Shown: piece after piece, positions 15,433 through 24,896 of the stretch
How the letters are laid out: each line of letters starts with the position of its first letter
Position numbering within the stretch: the first letter of the stretch is position 1
Assembly: GCA_039025235.1 (NCBI GenBank)
Contig: JBCCOS010000003.1
Coordinates: 186,001 to 250,000 of the forward strand
Length of the DNA: 64,000 nucleotides
Origin: MED-G105 sp039025235
GTDB lineage: Bacteria; Pseudomonadota; Alphaproteobacteria; Caulobacterales; Parvularculaceae
Direction of reading: 5' to 3'
Made by a program: the position numbers and the translations under genes
Notes under the pieces: generated by a model
What the model was told of the DNA's origin: nothing
The model's database searches: none
The model's input: only the letters and a program-made list of their open reading frames with translations

Positions 15433-16842
15433 ATGAATGTAGATCTCATCTGCCCGTTTGATGCCAATCGTTATTCGGCGGCGCGTCAGGTTTTTGTGAC
15501 AAGGTCTGGCGATGCTCTGGATGATGTGCCTGGTTCGCTTAAGGAGCTGGCGCGCCTGAATAATTTCAAGGGCGAACTTGGCGCTGTTCTTGTCGGTGTT
15601 GATGGCGTTCTGATTGGTATCGGCTCGGGTGACGATCCGTTTGCGATCGCAGCAGCAAGTGAGAAACTTCCCGACGGTGACTACCGAATAGACGGTGAGG
15701 TCACAGAGCAGTCACTTTTTGCCTGGCTTCTTGGTGGATATCGGTTCAATCGATACAAATCACACTCAAAGCCTTTTGACCCCAACGATCATGACGAATC
15801 CGGAACGAATGAGCTACCTCCATCACCCTGCCTGATTGCCCCTGATGGACTGGACGTAACGCATGCATGCCGGGTTGCCGAAGCGGTGGGGCTGACGCGA
15901 GACCTTGTCAACACGCCCGCCTCCGACATGCTGCCAGATATGCTTGAGGCTGAAGCACGCGCTGTTGCCGATGAATTTGAGGCTGACGTCAAGGTCATAA
16001 CCGGCAATGCGTTGCTTAAGCAAAACTTTCCCCTGATCCACACGGTTGGTCGGGCCTCTGCGGTTGAGCCGCGACTTATCGAATTCACCTGGGGATCGCC
16101 CAAGGCGCCAAAACTGACGCTCGTTGGGAAGGGCGTTTGTTTCGACACTGGCGGGTTGAATTTGAAACCCGGTAACAGCATGGCGCTCATGAAAAAAGAT
16201 ATGGGCGGGGCAGCGAATACCCTTGGTCTTGCCCGCCTGATTATGTCGAGTAGGCTGAATGTCCGGCTACGTGTGCTTATTCCTGCGGTGGAAAACGCCG
16301 TTTCTGGAGCGTCATTTCGCCCTGGGGATGTTCTCTCCTCGCGGAAAGGTTTGAGCGTTGAGATCGGCAACACTGACGCTGAGGGAAGGCTCGTCCTTGC
16401 CGACACGATGGAATACGGTGGTGAAGATCATCCCGATATCATGGTGACCCTTGCAACATTGACCGGCGCAGCGCGCATCGCGCTCGGGCCTGAAGTGCCG
16501 CCAGTTTACTGCGATGACGAAGATTTTGTTGGGCAGCTTTTGTCCAATGCTGAGAAAGAGGCCGATCCGATTTGGCGTATGCCTCTTTGGAAACCATACG
16601 ATAAAATGCTCTCTTCCCCCATTGCCGATATCAATAATGCGCCTGCGACTGGTTTTGCGGGCTCAATTACAGCGGCATTGTTTCTTAAACGCTTTCAACC
16701 GAAAGACGTCACTTGGGCGCATTTTGATATGTATGCTTGGCGGCCAAATGCAGCGCCTGGGCGCCCTGTTGGGGGTGAAGCTCAAGCGATCCGCGCTCTA
16801 TTTCGTACGTTTTCAGACCGATTTGGACATTCCGGTAACTAA
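15433..16842 (+). CDS. Leucyl aminopeptidase (M17 family)
   Basis: 469 residues. Cytosolic di-metal aminopeptidase that removes N-terminal residues from peptides. The C-terminal catalytic domain shows VGKGVCFDTGGLNLKPG (about 231-247, metal and catalytic Lys), MKKDMGGAA (about 251-259) and the signature NTDAEGRLVLAD (about 312-323). The N-terminal about 160 residues form the non-catalytic macro-like domain. The stop codon merges with the first bases of a dispersed repeat. In relatives an NlpC/P60 gene commonly follows; none is seen here before the MarR gene. Confidence 0.93.
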   Translation: MNVDLICPFDANRYSAARQVFVTRSGDALDDVPGSLKELARLNNFKGELGAVLVGVDGVLIGIGSGDDPFAIAAASEKLPDGDYRIDGEVTEQSLFAWLLGGYRFNRYKSHSKPFDPNDHDESGTNELPPSPCLIAPDGLDVTHACRVAEAVGLTRDLVNTPASDMLPDMLEAEARAVADEFEADVKVITGNALLKQNFPLIHTVGRASAVEPRLIEFTWGSPKAPKLTLVGKGVCFDTGGLNLKPGNSMALMKKDMGGAANTLGLARLIMSSRLNVRLRVLIPAVENAVSGASFRPGDVLSSRKGLSVEIGNTDAEGRLVLADTMEYGGEDHPDIMVTLATLTGAARIALGPEVPPVYCDDEDFVGQLLSNAEKEADPIWRMPLWKPYDKMLSSPIADINNAPATGFAGSITAALFLKRFQPKDVTWAHFDMYAWRPNAAPGRPVGGEAQAIRALFRTFSDRFGHSGN

Positions 16843-16943
16843 AGCGCCTCCATTTCACTTGGAATCAGAACGGCGCTTTAAGTTATCTATTTTACGCATT
16901 TCCGTAACGCAAACCGCACACACTTGGCTTGGAAATGCTTTAA
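16840..16943 (+). repeat. Dispersed double-hairpin repeat, forward copy
   Basis: Near-consensus copy (taaagcgcctccatttcact, then cagaacggcgctttaag, then gcatttccgtaacgcaaacc, then cttggcttggaaatgcttta). Hairpin A pairs AAAGCG and GGCGCTTT. Hairpin B pairs GCATTTCC with GGAAATGC. Confidence 0.85.
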
Positions 16944-16989
16944 CGCGTCGGGCCATGTCCTCGCGCGTTAACGCGGTCCCTCTCGCTTC

Positions 16990-17045
16990 CAGTCTTTTCG
17001 ATTATCGCCAGTCTTTTCGATTATCGCCAGTCTTTTCGATTATCG
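16990..17045. repeat. 19-bp tandem repeat, three copies
   Basis: Unit cagtcttttcgattatcgc at 16990-17008, 17009-17027 and 17028-17045 (the last one base short). No gene is known across it. The gap 16843-17319 otherwise contains the dispersed repeat and a possible 40-codon minus-strand ORF (17021-17143) without a ribosome site. Confidence 0.9.
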
Positions 17046-17319
17046 TATGTCATCGGGAAAGTAGATATTTTTTTGACGGTGATCCGTCCGAAAACCCCAT
17101 AGGCCGTGTCCCACATCTGTTTTCCTTCTTCAAAGGCCTTCATAAATCTTAAGGTCTTTGCTTGAGACGTTACCACGAGCAGAGAACACATCTTTCATTG
17201 CCGTGCTGCTAACTCTTTGATTTTCGCCCCTTGCGTCCGCTCACCGAACACTTGCAGTGTTATTCCAACACGGTTGGCATTGTGCCTCCCTCTGCATTGA
17301 TGGCATTGAGCATATCCAC

Positions 17320-17676
17320 ATGGCGAGAAACGATTCACTATTATTGTGGCGCGAAATCATGGCTGACTCGGTTCGTGCAGACAATCCTGATTTATCGATG
17401 CGTCAATGGGCAATATTATTGACGGTTTATCTGCACTCTGGGCCGCATACGGTTCGCGGATTAGCACGTGAACTGAATATACCAAAGCCGGCAATTTCGC
17501 GTGCCCTCGACGCGCTCTCCATATTGGGCTTTGTTCGCCGAGTAAGGGACGTAGACGATCGAAGAATTGTGAATATTCAAAAGACACCCGAGGGGGCGAT
17601 ATTTATTGATGAGTTCACAAACATTGTTGATGCGCACATGGCCGGTCCCGCAGAGAGTGAAGCTCTTTACGCCTAA
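17320..17676 (+). CDS. MarR family transcriptional regulator
   Basis: 118 residues from the ATG at 17320 (MARNDSLLLWREIMADSV), which matches the family start near leucyl aminopeptidase genes better than the ATG 63 bp upstream. A winged helix-turn-helix spans about 25-95: SMRQWAILLTVYL, TVRGLARELNIPKPAISRALDAL (recognition helix) and a wing with RDVDDRRIVNIQKT. Ligand and targets are unknown. It is short because little follows the DNA-binding domain. No inverted-repeat operator was identified. Confidence 0.82.
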   Translation: MARNDSLLLWREIMADSVRADNPDLSMRQWAILLTVYLHSGPHTVRGLARELNIPKPAISRALDALSILGFVRRVRDVDDRRIVNIQKTPEGAIFIDEFTNIVDAHMAGPAESEALYA

Positions 17677-17680
17677 TCCC

Positions 17681-17783
17681 TAAAGCCCCTCCGTTTCAGC
17701 TGGAATCAGAACGGCGCTTTAAGTTGTTGATTTGACGCATTTCCTTAACGCGAACTGCACACACTTGGCTTGGAAATGCTTCA
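17681..17783 (+). repeat. Dispersed double-hairpin repeat, forward copy
   Basis: Begins a few bases after the MarR stop (taaagcccctccgtttcagc, then gaacggcgctttaagttg, then gcatttccttaacgcgaac, then cttggcttggaaatgctt). It lies between the convergent MarR and DUF2125 genes. Confidence 0.85.
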
Positions 17784-17844
17784 GTATTTATTTTAAAGCG
17801 TTTCCTCAATTCGAATTAACGTGACGCTTTGAAGGGGAGTGCCT

Positions 17845-18855
17845 TCAATCAACAAGGCGCGGCGCATCTGCGACAACAAAGCCCATGACCTTCACTTTTC
17901 CATTTTGAAGGATTACCGGCGCGGAAAGTGTTCCACCGCTCTTCTGTGCTGCGAAGGTTGCAACGCCGGTAAATGTTTTAGCTTGTTGTTCGTTCAGAAC
18001 ACCGGCTTGCGCCAAGGCGGCCACGAGAGCAGAGGGATTTTCAATCTGCGTATCAAGGTTACCGGTTAAGTACCCATCGAAATCAGTGCCTAAGTCTCCA
18101 CTGATGAGGACGCGTGCTTCCCCTATCGCAGCCCCTGCGCCCGTAATAACGAGTTTTGTTCTTTCTCGTTCCAAAATGTCCTTCAAAGAAAACACCGCCT
18201 CCACGTCATCAATATTAAATGCGTTATCGGCATAAGACACAGCGATATTTGAAATTGTGAAGCTCGTGGCAATATTCATTGGCGCTTCTCGGACAGCTTC
18301 AGAATTTTCATCAGTAACCGTATCACCACCGTCATTCGACCTTGGCTCCGGCTTAACATTTAATAAAAAAGCACCTGTACTGATTGACGTGTTGGTCTTT
18401 TCTAAAAGAATGTTTGACTGTGGGCTTTCGATCTTCCCCAACCACGCCACCTCGGGGTCGCCCTCAATCGATGCGCGGGCCTTTTCGGCATTAAGCTTAA
18501 TGATATCATTCCCGACTTTAAGGGTCTGGGTTTGGCGGGACGAGAAGATTACTCTGTCCAAATCATAGGGCAGCGCGTCGATAAAAATTTCATCAGAATG
18601 ATAGTGAAGCCCATCTTTTTCTGCACGAAAATTGGAGAAAGTTCCACGCCAGAGAAAAGGGAACCCTTGCGCTTTGAAATCATCAAAGGACAGCTTTGTT
18701 CCCAATGCTTCTTGCTCGACGATAATCCCCTGCACGGTTTCAAGGATTGTTTGTGTCGCGGTGCGCCAAAGTCCCCACCATCCAACAAAAAGCAGGACCC
18801 CAAAAATCAAAGGGCCGTATAGGAATAACCGATTGGCTTTGTTTTTTTGTGTCAT
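17845..18855 (-). CDS. DUF2125 membrane-anchored periplasmic protein
   Basis: 336 residues from the ATG at 18855, which overlaps the plsC stop as ATGA and has AAAGGA 8 nt upstream; the longer frame adds eight unsupported codons. One N-terminal membrane segment (about 10-30, LFLYGPLIFGVLLFVGWWGL) is followed by a beta-rich domain with DUF2125 features (FKAQGFPFLWRGTFSNF, DALPYDLDRVIF, AKASIEG-like repeats). The function is unknown; the family is conserved in alphaproteobacteria next to this same gene set. Translational coupling to plsC suggests a cell-envelope role (inference). Confidence 0.85.
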   Translation of the reverse strand: MTQKNKANRLFLYGPLIFGVLLFVGWWGLWRTATQTILETVQGIIVEQEALGTKLSFDDFKAQGFPFLWRGTFSNFRAEKDGLHYHSDEIFIDALPYDLDRVIFSSRQTQTLKVGNDIIKLNAEKARASIEGDPEVAWLGKIESPQSNILLEKTNTSISTGAFLLNVKPEPRSNDGGDTVTDENSEAVREAPMNIATSFTISNIAVSYADNAFNIDDVEAVFSLKDILERERTKLVITGAGAAIGEARVLISGDLGTDFDGYLTGNLDTQIENPSALVAALAQAGVLNEQQAKTFTGVATFAAQKSGGTLSAPVILQNGKVKVMGFVVADAPRLVD

Positions 18856-19661
18856 GGCGATATTCCTTTGGAAAGACATTGGTCTGTGGGCGGCTCGTTA
18901 AAGCCGTTGGGCATATCAGGCGCAGAAAGCCCGTTTTTGGGAATGGTATTGCCTGGGCGACCATTTAAATCCGGACGCATATCGCTGAGTACCGCCTCAA
19001 CCGTTTGGAGGAAAGTCTTTTTGTCCAAGCCAGTAGGAATGGGGTCAGAGAACCGTGCCGTAATCTTCCCCGCTTTTTTGGACGGGCCTGGGTGGCGCCA
19101 GTAAACACCGCTGTTGTGCCCCATAACAATGACGGGCGCTGCTCCCTTTTTGTAGATTGCAGCAATGCCAGACTGAATAGGTGCTGCGTCGCCGGGTGAG
19201 ACGCGTGTGCCTTCAGGAAAAATTATGATCTGCGCGCCATCGCGAAGTCGTCGCTCGGCCTCTCGTGACATCATGCGAATGGCTTTAACACCATTTTTTC
19301 GGTCAACGGTAATACTGCCGGTCCGCGTCAGCCACCAACCGAACACGGGTATATCGGCAAGTTCCTTTTTGAAGATGGCGATAGGGTAGGGAAGGCGGGC
19401 ATAGAGAAAAAGTGTTTCCCACATTGATTGGTGATTAGCCGCAACAATTGCTGGTCCGTCAGGCGTGTTTCCGGGCATTTCCACATTCTCCCGAATGCCG
19501 GCGATAACCCTCAATTCGAAGAGAATAATTCTTGACCAAGCCTTGCCAATAGCACGCGCTGTTTTCTCGCCTGTGCCCAAAAACGGTAAGGTGACGATCC
19601 CCACAATCAAGGTCGTCAAAACCAACAGAACGAAAAATGAAAAACCACGAATTAAATTCAT
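18852..19661 (-). CDS. plsC: 1-acyl-sn-glycerol-3-phosphate acyltransferase (PlsC family)
   Basis: 269 residues. Converts lysophosphatidate to phosphatidate in membrane lipid synthesis. One N-terminal membrane helix (about 5-28), then the acyltransferase motif NHQSMWET at about residue 76 (a Glu in the usual HX4D position, as in some alphaproteobacterial members), KKELADIPVFGWW, and FPEGTR at about residue 150. The end is a Pro/Asn-rich tail. Coupled to the downstream DUF2125 gene by a 4-bp overlap and preceded by ydcF on the same strand. Confidence 0.92.
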   Translation of the reverse strand: MNLIRGFSFFVLLVLTTLIVGIVTLPFLGTGEKTARAIGKAWSRIILFELRVIAGIRENVEMPGNTPDGPAIVAANHQSMWETLFLYARLPYPIAIFKKELADIPVFGWWLTRTGSITVDRKNGVKAIRMMSREAERRLRDGAQIIIFPEGTRVSPGDAAPIQSGIAAIYKKGAAPVIVMGHNSGVYWRHPGPSKKAGKITARFSDPIPTGLDKKTFLQTVEAVLSDMRPDLNGRPGNTIPKNGLSAPDMPNGFNEPPTDQCLSKGISP

Positions 19662-19790
19662 TAGTCAGAGTATATCTGCATTTCGCTTTGGAAATTCCAC
19701 GGGAAACGGCGTTGCGAAGTCTAACGCTTTTTTACTGATTTCTTTTAGAAGAGGAATGAATTAATCACGCGTCGCGTAATTATTCTTCTT

Positions 19791-20432
19791 TCACATAATG
19801 ACGGATTTTGCGCGCACCAACACATATTTTGTATATTCAGCCGCCAAACGATGCCACCTTTTCAGTTGTTGGAAGGTCGATGAGGTATCGCCAAAATCTG
19901 ATGCAATTGAATATGGAATTATCTTAAGGCCCGGCGCATAGCGTTTGGTTTCAAGTAATGCGCGCGGCATGTGATAGTTCGACGTGACCAACAAAATATT
20001 CTCAAATTTGTTTTGCGCGCTCCAATCGCTCAGCTCTATCGCATTGCCTTCGGTTGTGCGTGCTTCTAGCCCAAGATCAACACAACACTTAAATTGTTTG
20101 GCGCTTCCATTCCATAAATAGGCTAGGTCTGACTTGCTCGTGTCGGGGTGGACGCCAGAAATGAGCAGCCTTGACCCGTAGCCGTCATTAAGAAGTGAAA
20201 GCGCGGAGGCAACCCGCCGATTACCGCCAGTGAACACCACAATGCCATCGATTTGATCCGGCGATATCTGTGGTTCAGTGGTGTTCGCGTCGTTCATCAG
20301 GCTAGCGGAAAATGCTAAAAAGCCGGCTGCCCATAGCCCCGCTGGCAATAATATAACCATCGCTAAAATCCGCACGAAATAAACTCCTGACGCAGGAGTT
20401 TGGCTAACGTTCGTGTTTATCGCAAGTTTCAA
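19791..20432 (-). CDS. YdcF family (DUF218) protein
   Basis: 213 residues. N-terminal membrane segment (about 20-46), then a DUF218 domain: DGIVVFTGGNRRVASALSLLNDG, RLLISGVHP, and NILLVTSNYHMPRALLE with the conserved TSxYHxxR. The family includes SanA and ElyC-like envelope proteins with an undefined biochemical role. In relatives it lies beside ftsX as here, 192 bp downstream of it on the minus strand. The gap contains a degenerate repeat. Confidence 0.88.
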   Translation of the reverse strand: MKLAINTNVSQTPASGVYFVRILAMVILLPAGLWAAGFLAFSASLMNDANTTEPQISPDQIDGIVVFTGGNRRVASALSLLNDGYGSRLLISGVHPDTSKSDLAYLWNGSAKQFKCCVDLGLEARTTEGNAIELSDWSAQNKFENILLVTSNYHMPRALLETKRYAPGLKIIPYSIASDFGDTSSTFQQLKRWHRLAAEYTKYVLVRAKSVIM

Positions 20433-20624
20433 AAACCAGTTTGAATCAAAGCGTCATCAATATGCTGCACCGTCGCGGCGCAATGATGCGCAGGGTCAAT
20501 AGGCCCCATCCATACACCAATAAAAATAATCCATGAAAACAACCACTAAGAAAAGCGTTCCGATCCTATCTGGATGCGAAAGTTCACAGAGCATTTCCAT
20601 CGTAAGTGGCTACCGCGTCAAGCT

Positions 20625-21683
20625 TTAGAACTCATTTCTTAGTGCTTTTAAGACGGTCAAGCGCGCTGAGATGGCTGTCGCAATGCAAATAGCAACCGGC
20701 ACGATCGCCATCGCCATAATGGGCGACGATTTCTGCATTGTTGAGAAATGCTCATAAAACCCGCCAACGGCCATACCGGAACCGGCGAGTGACCCTGCTA
20801 AAAATGCCGAGAGCGCCGCAATGACTACACCGATGAGCGAACCTACAAGGCCCAATAACAAAAATCGCTTCTGCACTTCGGTTGCAATAAACTCATCGGT
20901 TGCCCCAATCAGATGCAAAAGTGTTACGATATCAGCATTGGCCTCGAGCCCCGCGCGTGCTGCAAATACGGCGATTGCACATGCAGCGCCTGTTACAACC
21001 AGAAAAATTCCAAACGCAAGAGCTTGGCCAGCCCCAGCTGTGGCGGCAAGGGCTGCATTCCAGGTTCGATGATCGTCCAGTGACAGGCCGTCGGCGGCAC
21101 TTGCTAATTCCTTTTTCAGCTTGTCGATGTCTGGCGGTGATTTGGCATCAACCGTAATCTCTATCAGCGCCGGGATATTTAAGTATCCATCTGCACCCTT
21201 GCCAAGCCAAGGTTCTAGCAAGCTGGCGGCCTCTTCTGGTGACTGCACTACGACATTTTCAATACCTGGCGTCATCTCCAGTATCGATTTCGCGGCCAGT
21301 GACCTTTCCTCGATTTGCTCAGTGTTGGGACCTTTGACTTGCACGGTCATCGACGTTGACAGATCCGTTGTCCAACTCCTTGCTGCACTGGAAATAGTAA
21401 CAAAACCAACAAGTGAAAGCGCCGCTAACGCCGAAATTACCGCAATGACTGCAACAAGTGGGGCCCCACCAGCACCCGTTTTGGGAAGAATTGGCGCACT
21501 TGTCCAAGGCATCCGCGGCGGCGTTTCCTGAGGCGCAGAATTGGCTACAGGGTCTTCCCGCGGTTTAATCCCTTGCGGGATCGGCGCGACCGCTTCGCCA
21601 GAAACGTCGGTTGACTTGTTGGTTCTTTGATCCATTGCAGATGCTTGTGTTGGAACGCTAAGCTTGGGCTCATCTGGGCTCAA
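20625..21683 (-). CDS. ftsX: Cell division permease-like protein FtsX
   Basis: 352 residues. A Pro-rich cytoplasmic N-terminus (about 1-75), a first membrane helix (about 76-100, VAVIAVISALAALSLVGF), a periplasmic domain (about 105-215) and three further helices in the FtsX/MacB-type permease region (about 222-345). With FtsE it forms an ABC-type complex that activates EnvC-type amidase activators at the septum; the EnvC homologue at 7485-8819 is a candidate partner. It is downstream of ftsE with 129 bp between, on the same strand. Confidence 0.92.
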   Translation of the reverse strand: MSPDEPKLSVPTQASAMDQRTNKSTDVSGEAVAPIPQGIKPREDPVANSAPQETPPRMPWTSAPILPKTGAGGAPLVAVIAVISALAALSLVGFVTISSAARSWTTDLSTSMTVQVKGPNTEQIEERSLAAKSILEMTPGIENVVVQSPEEAASLLEPWLGKGADGYLNIPALIEITVDAKSPPDIDKLKKELASAADGLSLDDHRTWNAALAATAGAGQALAFGIFLVVTGAACAIAVFAARAGLEANADIVTLLHLIGATDEFIATEVQKRFLLLGLVGSLIGVVIAALSAFLAGSLAGSGMAVGGFYEHFSTMQKSSPIMAMAIVPVAICIATAISARLTVLKALRNEF

Positions 21684-21812
21684 AACAAACGATACATTAC
21701 CGATTATCGAAAATCGCTTAAATCCAAAATCTTTTTGTGATTCGGCGCGGGGTCAAAAGCAAATCCAGAGGGCAAGGGCAAACCGATAAGGTAAAAGCAA
21801 CCCAATAACGAT

Positions 21813-22514
21813 CTAAAGTGACGCTCTTCCGAGTGCTTTGGGCCGTCCAGAAGGGGGAGCTTCGCTCAACTGTCCGCGTTCTAGTCGCAAGGTTGGTTTG
21901 CCAAGAACCTTAACCAGATGCAGATCGTGCGTGGCGATAATGACCGACGCACCCAAACGGTTCAATTCGATGAATAACCGCATGATTTTCTCGCCCATCG
22001 CAGGATCAACATTTCCTGTTGGCTCGTCTGCAAGAATTAAATCCGGTTTCGAAACGAGTGCGCGCGCTAAAGCGACACGCTGTTTTTCTCCACCGGATAG
22101 GGTCTGCGGCAGAGCGTCCATACGATCGCCTAATCCCACCCAGTTTAAGAGTTCCCTTACGTCTTCCCGGTATTGATTTTGGTTAACGCCCGAAATCCGC
22201 ATGGGCAAAGCTACGTTTTCGAAGGCTGTAAGATGCGCAAGCAAGCGAAATTCTTGAAAGACAACGCCGATTCTGCGCCGAAGTGGCGGCAGGGTATCGC
22301 GCGTCGCTTCGGTTACGTCTTCACCGAACAGGGACAAGCGACCACCAGTGGGCTGGTGTGCCAGATAGATCAACTTCAAAAGAGATGTTTTACCAGCGCC
22401 CGATGGGCCGGTGAGAAAGCGAAATTCGCCCGCTGGCATCTCGAAGGAAACATTGCGCAAGACGTCGTACCCGTCGTCGTAAGCAAGCGAGATATCATCG
22501 AATTTAATCACCAT
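21813..22514 (-). CDS. ftsE: Cell division ATP-binding protein FtsE
   Basis: 233 residues from the ATG at 22514 (MVIKFDDISLAYDDG), the family N-terminus. The open frame reaches 28 codons further with no similarity. Walker A GPSGAGKT (36-43), Q-loop in VVFQEFRLL, signature LSGGEKQRVALARAL, Walker B LILADEPTGNVD, and the His switch IIATHD. It powers FtsX. The C-terminal extension EAPPSGRPKALGRASL is short and basic. It diverges from the zinc-ribbon gene, with about 150 bp for both promoters. Confidence 0.95.
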   Translation of the reverse strand: MVIKFDDISLAYDDGYDVLRNVSFEMPAGEFRFLTGPSGAGKTSLLKLIYLAHQPTGGRLSLFGEDVTEATRDTLPPLRRRIGVVFQEFRLLAHLTAFENVALPMRISGVNQNQYREDVRELLNWVGLGDRMDALPQTLSGGEKQRVALARALVSKPDLILADEPTGNVDPAMGEKIMRLFIELNRLGASVIIATHDLHLVKVLGKPTLRLERGQLSEAPPSGRPKALGRASL

Positions 22515-22664
22515 GCCGGTACAACGCCTTTTTCCAATGGCTGTGCGGTTCGAACACCGGAGCACATCGCGTGTTCGTCGATAGCCCCTAACAAACACCG
22601 ATCGACTTTGTCACGTGACACGTCACCAAATCATTATGCCTTTTAGCCCTGATTCTGACTTGCC

Positions 22665-24734
22665 ATGATAATTACCTGTCCCAATTGCGCTACTCAGTAT
22701 GATGTTGAAGAACAGCGGTTCGCCCCGAACGGCCGATCTGTTCGTTGTGCCGAGTGCGGCAATAGTTGGTTCGTGCCAGCGCCCGAGCCAATTGAAGACC
22801 TTGAACCGATTGTACCCCGCAAAGACGATGTTGCGCCGGGAGATAATGCGTCATTCTCTCAGGACCATGAAGAAGATTTTGACCACCAATATGATGATGA
22901 GGATAACTCTTATTTAGAGGAAGAGTCCGATCATTTTGATGACGATGACATAAGCGAAGAAACGCAAACCGGTTCACCGGATCAAAAGTCGGCCAACGGC
23001 CAAAAGCGTTTTGCTGGCCACCCCTCTAAGACTGATAGCGCTCTTGTTAAAGGACAAGACCCCGACAGCATAGAAGACGACGAAATCTCGGACGCGGCTG
23101 ATATGTTTGGTTCTCCAACGAGGAAAAGCGCGCCGTCGACTGCTAAGGATTCAGACGATGACGATGAAATCAGTAAAGAAAGCGATACTCGCGGAGCAGA
23201 CGCTGGCAAACGTCGTTCTAAGCAACAAAGAAAGCGCGCCGATCGACCCCGCGATGCGAAAGGTCGCTTCATTCGCAGCAAGGCGGATGACGAGGAGGTT
23301 GAGCAGGAACACGCGTTCGATGACCGCGAGAGTTCAATCAAAAGTACCAAGGATTTAAGCCAAGATGCGGCAAGACGAAGGTTATCTAAGAAATCCGAGG
23401 ATGACGATGACGTTCTATTCGCAAAGCCACGTGACGCCGGTCAACCACCAAACCAAGCGGTAGAATCTGGCAATGAAAAATCCAAGAAGAATGCGCGACA
23501 TAAAATCGATCGTGCGCCTTCGTCAGAAGATCATGATCAAGACCTTGCCGAGGAAAATGCGAAGCGAAGAAAACCAAGAAGGAATTGGCGCGGCAAAGTC
23601 ATCGAAGAGCAAGATGCAGCCTTACCCGATGATGATTTAGGGCGTGCTGCCATCGACGAGCATGACCATGAGATTGCCAATACGGCGTTTGACAAGCCGC
23701 AACATCAAGATCGTCCTCGCGGAAAAGCTAAGCGAAGCGCAAAGCTTGATCGGACGAAAGACTTTATTGCAATGGGTCGTAATGCGGCGAAGGATCAGAT
23801 TTCGGATGACGAATTTGATGATCGCCAGGATCGCCAGGATCGCCAGGATCGTCTGGACCGAACGGAAACCCGCGAGCGGTTGGTCGAAAGAAACCGTGTC
23901 CGTGAGGCGTCCGAGCAAATAGTCGACGCAGATTTTGAAGATATTGATACATTCGGTAGTTATGGGGATGCGCCTCACGACGATGGATATAATCCTTATA
24001 AAGAAGATATGGCGGCCTTTGACGATGTTTATGCTGCCGCAGATTATGATGATACGCCGCGGATGCGACAGCCTCAGAAACAAGGCGCTCGTCTAAGAGA
24101 ACAAAAGCGGCGTGCAACGGCACTCATGCCTATTGATGATCTGGACCCGATCGCGGAACAGATGTTCAAAGAAGAGTTCTTTAAGGCACTGCGCGTGCAG
24201 CCAAAAGAACTTGAAAGGGCCATTCGTAAAGCGCGGCGAAAAGCAGAAGCACGCGAAAAAAACCGCATGACCCCGTTAAAAGCTGTTGGCTGGTCCGTAT
24301 GGGTAAGTGTCGTGTGTGCAACGATTTTCCTAGGATATGCGTATAGAGATAATGTTGTGGCAATGTTCCCGAATGCCGCGCAGGCATATCACGTCATTGG
24401 AATTGATGCGTCACCTTACGGTTTGAGAATTGAAGATGTTCAACACCGTGTGGCAATGTCAACGAATGGCCCAACAATTGAGATTTCGGGTAAACTGTTG
24501 AACAACGGCGCCAAAGCCATTTCGCCACCTAAGTTGCAAGCCGAAGCGCTTGATCGAAATGGTGCGTTACTATCGCGTTGGACGTTCACGGCGCGTTCTG
24601 AAACGATTGCTGCGAATGGCACGGTTTCGTTTGAAACGCGCGCGCCTGCACCGGAAGGTGTTGCAGAGGTGGCATTGACATTTGTGCCAACGGAGGGCGT
24701 TAAATTGCCGATTGGGTCTTTGACCTATCGATAG
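22665..24734 (+). CDS. MJ0042 zinc-ribbon protein with long acidic region and DUF3426-like C-terminus
   Basis: 689 residues. The N-terminal zinc ribbon (MIITCPNCATQYDV, then VRCAECGNSWFV; four Cys) defines the MJ0042 family. Residues about 45-500 are low-complexity, rich in Asp, Glu, Arg and Lys, and probably disordered; they include a short repeat DRQDRQDRQDR from three 9-bp units near 23820. A single membrane helix follows (about 545-563, VGWSVWVSVVCATIFLGY). The C-terminal periplasmic domain (about 580-689) has ISGKLLNNGAKAISPPKLQAE, as in DUF3426. Its place divergent to ftsE and ahead of hpt is conserved in relatives. The function is unknown, and the acidic region is unusually long. Confidence 0.85.
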   Translation: MIITCPNCATQYDVEEQRFAPNGRSVRCAECGNSWFVPAPEPIEDLEPIVPRKDDVAPGDNASFSQDHEEDFDHQYDDEDNSYLEEESDHFDDDDISEETQTGSPDQKSANGQKRFAGHPSKTDSALVKGQDPDSIEDDEISDAADMFGSPTRKSAPSTAKDSDDDDEISKESDTRGADAGKRRSKQQRKRADRPRDAKGRFIRSKADDEEVEQEHAFDDRESSIKSTKDLSQDAARRRLSKKSEDDDDVLFAKPRDAGQPPNQAVESGNEKSKKNARHKIDRAPSSEDHDQDLAEENAKRRKPRRNWRGKVIEEQDAALPDDDLGRAAIDEHDHEIANTAFDKPQHQDRPRGKAKRSAKLDRTKDFIAMGRNAAKDQISDDEFDDRQDRQDRQDRLDRTETRERLVERNRVREASEQIVDADFEDIDTFGSYGDAPHDDGYNPYKEDMAAFDDVYAAADYDDTPRMRQPQKQGARLREQKRRATALMPIDDLDPIAEQMFKEEFFKALRVQPKELERAIRKARRKAEAREKNRMTPLKAVGWSVWVSVVCATIFLGYAYRDNVVAMFPNAAQAYHVIGIDASPYGLRIEDVQHRVAMSTNGPTIEISGKLLNNGAKAISPPKLQAEALDRNGALLSRWTFTARSETIAANGTVSFETRAPAPEGVAEVALTFVPTEGVKLPIGSLTYR

Positions 24735-24823
24735 GTGTTTCAAAACTTGCGTGTCTTTCGGCCTATATCTGGGCGCGCGACGAATGAGATAGCGATCCTG
24801 ATGCAGATTATAATTTACCATTT

Positions 24824-24868
24824 TCTGCAATACGATCGACTTTTTCTCCGTCGATTTATTGTAGCAGA
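24824..24868 (+). promoter_or_regulatory. Imperfect long hairpin in the hpt leader
   Basis: The segment from tctgcaatacgatcgac to gtcgatttattgtagcaga can form about 15 pairs with one bulge around a 9-nt loop. It ends 16 nt before the hpt ribosome site. A TATAAT hexamer sits at 24809-24814 just upstream, but no good -35 accompanies it. A regulatory role is only a suggestion. Confidence 0.35.
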
Positions 24869-24896
24869 ATGAACCCCATAAATCTGGAGATTGGCA

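Noticed and set aside
17021..17143. Minus-strand 40-codon ORF (MKAFEEGKQMWDTAYG..)
   Set aside because: No ribosome site, no terminator, and its end runs into the 19-bp tandem repeats. Kept only as a remark in the tandem-repeat entry.
21841..22646. Long plus-strand frames opposite ftsE
   Set aside because: They are shadows; ftsE carries all ABC signatures on the minus strand.
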